Shown here one piece after another: positions 61,287 through 64,000 of a stretch of DNA of 64,000 bases. The translations under genes were made by a program, and so were the position numbers. Location: NCBI GenBank assembly GCA_002381695.1, contig DFXM01000022.1, positions 52,118 through 116,117 on the forward strand. The letters are read 5' to 3'. Position 1 is the first letter of the stretch. Each line of letters starts with the position of its first letter. The DNA is from Clostridium sp. UBA4108. Its GTDB lineage: Bacteria > Bacillota > Clostridia > Clostridiales > Clostridiaceae. The notes under the pieces are model-generated. The model saw nothing but the letters and a program-made list of their open reading frames with translations. It had not been told where the DNA came from and ran no database searches.

Positions 61287-62981
61287 ATGGATATTAAATT
61301 AGAAGGTCTATCTGGTAATAATAAGAGTGCCAAAATAGGAAAAATAAATGTTTCTAAGGGAGATCAGGTTAATATAAATCAACAATTATTACAGCTAGAA
61401 ACTAAGAAGGGTAATACTCCTTTGAAATCAAAGAATAAATGTACTATAGAAGAGATACTAGTTGAAGAAGGGCAAGAAATAGAGATAGGGCAGTGCTTAT
61501 TTAGGGTTACTGAGGAGAAAGGTGGAGAAAGTAAACCTAAGTTGGATTATTTTGGAAGCCTTATAAAGGGAAAAAAAGAGAATTTAGAATCAGACTTGCT
61601 AGTTATAGGGGCTGGACCAGGTGGATATGTATCAGCTATATATGCAGCTAAAAAGGGACTTAAAACTATTATTGTAGAGAAGGAATCCCTAGGAGGAACA
61701 TGTCTCAATGTAGGATGTATTCCAACCAAGGCCTTGGTAAAATCTTCTGAGGTTTATCACAATATAGTGAAGGCCGAGGACTTTGGGATAGTAGTTAAAG
61801 AAGCACAGGTTGATATGTCAAAGGTAATAAAGAGAAAAGATAAAATCAAGGATACATTAGTTGGAGGTATTGATTACTTACTTTGTAAAAATGATGTAAG
61901 AGTAATAAAAGGAGAGGCTACCTTTATTGATGAAAAAAAGGTACTTGTGAAAAGTGGAAGAGATGAATATACAATAGAAGCAACTGATACAATTATTGCT
62001 ACAGGAGCAAAAATTGCTAATATTAATATACCAGGTATAGATAGTGATTTCGTATTAAATAGTACTACTGCTCTTTGTGATGAGGATAATATAGCATCTA
62101 TAACCATTATTGGTGGTGGGGTTATAGGCATGGAATTTGCATTTTTATATTCCAATTTTGGAGTTAAAGTTAATGTAGTAGAATGTTTTGATAGACTTCT
62201 TACCATGGTAGATTCTGAGGTTTCAGAGGAGATAAAAAGTATAGCTATAGATAGAGGCATTGGAATACATACTGGAGCAAAGGTTACAAGGATAGAAAAA
62301 GACGAAGAGGGAAAGGCAATTGTAATTTTTGAAAAGGATAATAAAGAGAGATTTATAGTAAGTGAAAAGGTACTAGTGGCCATTGGAAGAGTACCTAACA
62401 TTGAAGGGTTAGATATAGAAAAGGCAGGAGTCAAATTAAATGACAATGGAAGAGGTATACTTGTTGATGAAACCTTAAGAACCTCTGTGAATAATATATA
62501 TGCCATAGGTGATGTAAATAATAAAATTCAACTTGCCCATGTAGCCTCTCATGAAGGTATGGTAGCGGTAGATAATATCTTAGGTGCAAAAACCAATATG
62601 AACTATGACATGGTTCCAAACGTAATATTTACTTCTCCGGAAATAGCTTCTGTTGGAATTACAGAGGATGAGGCTAGAAATAAAAATATGAATACTTCTG
62701 TTAGTAAGTTTCCGTTTTCTGCAAATGGAAAAGCACTAACCATGGGTGAAGATAAGGGATTTGTAAAATTAATTAAGGATTTAGACAGCAATAAAATAGT
62801 AGGAGGTTCAATTATTGGACCTGAGGCATCGGCATTAATAAGTGCTTTAACCTTAATTATTAATAATAATATTAGTGAGGAAGAGGTTATACACACTATC
62901 TTTGCTCATCCAACCACCGGAGAAAGTATACATGAGGCGGTATTGGGATTAGGCATAGGAGCATTACATTGTCATGAATAA
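61287..62981 (+). CDS. lpdA: Dihydrolipoyl dehydrogenase with N-terminal lipoyl-like domain
   Basis: This 564-residue E3 component has a biotinyl/lipoyl-like domain at residues 1-75, with the possible modified lysine in LETKKGNTP. The flavoprotein follows with VIGAGPGGYVSAIYAAKKG, the redox disulfide GGTCLNVGCIPTK (C139, C144), the NAD motif ITIIGGGVIGMEFA and the C-terminal FAHPTTGESIHEAVLG base pair. It reoxidises dihydrolipoyl groups of 2-oxoacid or acetoin dehydrogenases or glycine cleavage. No E1/E2 genes lie in the window. The lipoate ligase gene overlaps by 8 bp, so the enzyme and its cofactor supply are coupled. Confidence 0.95.
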   Translation: MDIKLEGLSGNNKSAKIGKINVSKGDQVNINQQLLQLETKKGNTPLKSKNKCTIEEILVEEGQEIEIGQCLFRVTEEKGGESKPKLDYFGSLIKGKKENLESDLLVIGAGPGGYVSAIYAAKKGLKTIIVEKESLGGTCLNVGCIPTKALVKSSEVYHNIVKAEDFGIVVKEAQVDMSKVIKRKDKIKDTLVGGIDYLLCKNDVRVIKGEATFIDEKKVLVKSGRDEYTIEATDTIIATGAKIANINIPGIDSDFVLNSTTALCDEDNIASITIIGGGVIGMEFAFLYSNFGVKVNVVECFDRLLTMVDSEVSEEIKSIAIDRGIGIHTGAKVTRIEKDEEGKAIVIFEKDNKERFIVSEKVLVAIGRVPNIEGLDIEKAGVKLNDNGRGILVDETLRTSVNNIYAIGDVNNKIQLAHVASHEGMVAVDNILGAKTNMNYDMVPNVIFTSPEIASVGITEDEARNKNMNTSVSKFPFSANGKALTMGEDKGFVKLIKDLDSNKIVGGSIIGPEASALISALTLIINNNISEEEVIHTIFAHPTTGESIHEAVLGLGIGALHCHE

Positions 62982-63879
62982 AATTGTAATTTCAGAAGAA
63001 CATGATCCTTACTATAATTTAGCACTAGAAGAAGAACTATTAAGGAATGCTCTAGAGGATGAAACTACATTTTATATATGGCAAAATGAGAAGACCATAG
63101 TTATAGGAAGAAATCAAAATCCATATATGGAATGTGATATAGAAGAATTAGAGAAAAATAATGTGAAGCTAGCAAGAAGGATCTCCGGTGGAGGTGCTGT
63201 TTTTCATGACCTAGGCAATGTAAATTTTACTTTTATAACTAAAAGTAATCAGAGTAATTTAGAAAAACAGTTAAAAGTCATAAAAAGAGCTGTGGAGAAC
63301 TTTGGAATAGAAGTGGAGTTTTCAGGAAGGAATGATTTGCTTTCACATGGAAAGAAGTTTTCAGGCCATGCTTTTTATGAGGAAGACGGAAACTATTTTC
63401 ATCATGGAACTTTAATGGTAGATGTAGATTTAAATAACCTTGAACGGATTTTAAAACCTTCAAAGTTAAAGTTAGAAGGCAAAGGCATATCATCAGTAAA
63501 AAGTAGAGTGATAAATCTTAAAGATATAAATGAAAATATAACTATAACTAAATTAATAGAAGAATTGATTGAAAGCTTCCGCTATTATTATGTTGAGCCT
63601 AAAGAAACTATGAGATGCAGTAAAGATAGATATATACCAAAGCTTATCCACAATTACAGTGATGAAAAGTGGATATATGGAGAGAGTCCTGTGTATAATG
63701 TGGTGATAGAAAGAAGCACACCCTTAGGAAATATACAGGCATACGTGAATGTGGAGCAAGGATTAGTTAAGGATATAAAAATATTTTCAGATAGTATATC
63801 CACATTAGATTTTCGTGAAATAGAAGATAAGATTAGAAATACTTATTTTCATGAAATTCAGTGGGAGGCTTATTTCTAG
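62974..63879 (+). CDS. lplA: Lipoate-protein ligase A
   Basis: This 301-residue ligase activates lipoate with ATP and attaches it to lipoyl domains. The motifs are TTFYIWQNEKTIVIGRNQNP, the lipoate-binding RRISGGGAVFHDLGN and the catalytic lysine region GKKFSGHAFYEE. The C-terminal domain (about 250-301) is short, as in many clostridial forms. It starts 8 bp before the end of lpdA, so the two genes are coupled. The last 120 bases of the window hold nothing recognisable. Confidence 0.93.
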   Translation: MNKIVISEEHDPYYNLALEEELLRNALEDETTFYIWQNEKTIVIGRNQNPYMECDIEELEKNNVKLARRISGGGAVFHDLGNVNFTFITKSNQSNLEKQLKVIKRAVENFGIEVEFSGRNDLLSHGKKFSGHAFYEEDGNYFHHGTLMVDVDLNNLERILKPSKLKLEGKGISSVKSRVINLKDINENITITKLIEELIESFRYYYVEPKETMRCSKDRYIPKLIHNYSDEKWIYGESPVYNVVIERSTPLGNIQAYVNVEQGLVKDIKIFSDSISTLDFREIEDKIRNTYFHEIQWEAYF

Positions 63880-64000
63880 AAACTAAAAAAATTATAAATA
63901 TATAAGTTGCAATAAAGTTCTATATTATAAATTAATTGATATGAACTTCATATTATCTCTGCTCAACCGTTTCGAAATCTTGATTTACTAAAGCTCTATT

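Noticed and set aside
61874..62506. A 210-residue minus-strand frame inside the dihydrolipoyl dehydrogenase gene
   Set aside because: It lies wholly opposite a well-conserved enzyme and has a Ser/Leu-rich composition typical of an antisense shadow.
1..64000. CRISPR arrays, complete prophage, integrase or intact insertion sequence
   Set aside because: No spaced identical repeats, cas genes, transposase or integrase genes were found. Only scars and an isolated amidase and holin-like gene are present.

Overview
The window comes from an AT-rich, low-GC Firmicute, most probably a Clostridium sensu stricto. The evidence is strong GGAGG-type ribosome binding sites, some TTG and GTG starts, short intergenic gaps with hairpin/T-tract terminators, and many clostridial families (ThrE-like split exporters, DUF4931, orphan EutJ, YtxH, KimA, CoA-disulfide-reductase fusions). 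It is chromosomal. There is no complete mobile element and no CRISPR array, and the only RNA gene is a tRNA-Gln(CTG).

Layout. 1-4.7 kb: the end of an Hsp70 gene and a J-domain/TPR protein. 5-8 kb: an OmpR-type two-component system. 8-24 kb: accessory membrane and housekeeping genes, namely CPBP protease, VanZ-like protein, an ABC-2 export operon with its ArsR-type regulator and a consensus promoter, a beta-propeller-like protein, a serine hydrolase, a GNAT, a methyltransferase, two copies of a split threonine/serine exporter (one broken), an MBL hydrolase, and DUF2156 and DUF4931 proteins. 24.6-37.1 kb: the most interesting region, described below. 37-45.5 kb: a two-domain glycosyltransferase, an MFS carrier, a holin-like protein, a sulfur-handling FAD enzyme with an ArsR regulator, and an orphan EutJ. 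45.5-47.5 kb: a decayed accessory pocket holding an amidase between two 210-bp direct repeats. 47.5-64 kb: AraC and Fur regulators with a Fur box, an M42 peptidase, tRNA-Gln, MATE pumps, a KimA potassium importer, a sirtuin, a homoserine-dehydrogenase-like protein, YtxH and DUF948-like proteins, a MarR/AhpD-like unit, and dihydrolipoyl dehydrogenase with lipoate ligase.

The 24.6-37.1 kb cluster reads as one physiological unit. It has a PplA-like lipoprotein with two FMN-attachment motifs, a type II NADH dehydrogenase with a membrane C-terminus (Ndh2-like), a long-chain polyprenyl diphosphate synthase, UbiD/UbiA/UbiX homologues, an NMT1/THI5-type ABC importer (binding protein, ATPase, permease), a second membrane-anchored FMN-binding protein and a CitA/DcuS-CitB/DcuR-type two-component system. 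Flavin-based extracellular electron transfer (EET) is the best match for the redox part. The UbiA/UbiD/UbiX set plus a dedicated importer suggests a quinone made from a prenylated and then decarboxylated aromatic acid that may be scavenged from outside rather than made through Men or early Mqn steps, none of which lie in the window. A TGAACAAAA repeat occurs upstream of the lipoprotein gene and in the divergent promoter region of the binding protein and the dehydrogenase, which ties these units into one regulon.

The sequence also shows decay and repeats: a flotillin-like remnant, a truncated ThrE partner, a broken small membrane ORF, a dispersed hairpin-repeat family seen three times, and a 33-bp element shared upstream of two unrelated genes. 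Coordinates of starts were adjusted by hand to the best ribosome binding site. Protein functions come from recognised motifs and family resemblance, without database searches.
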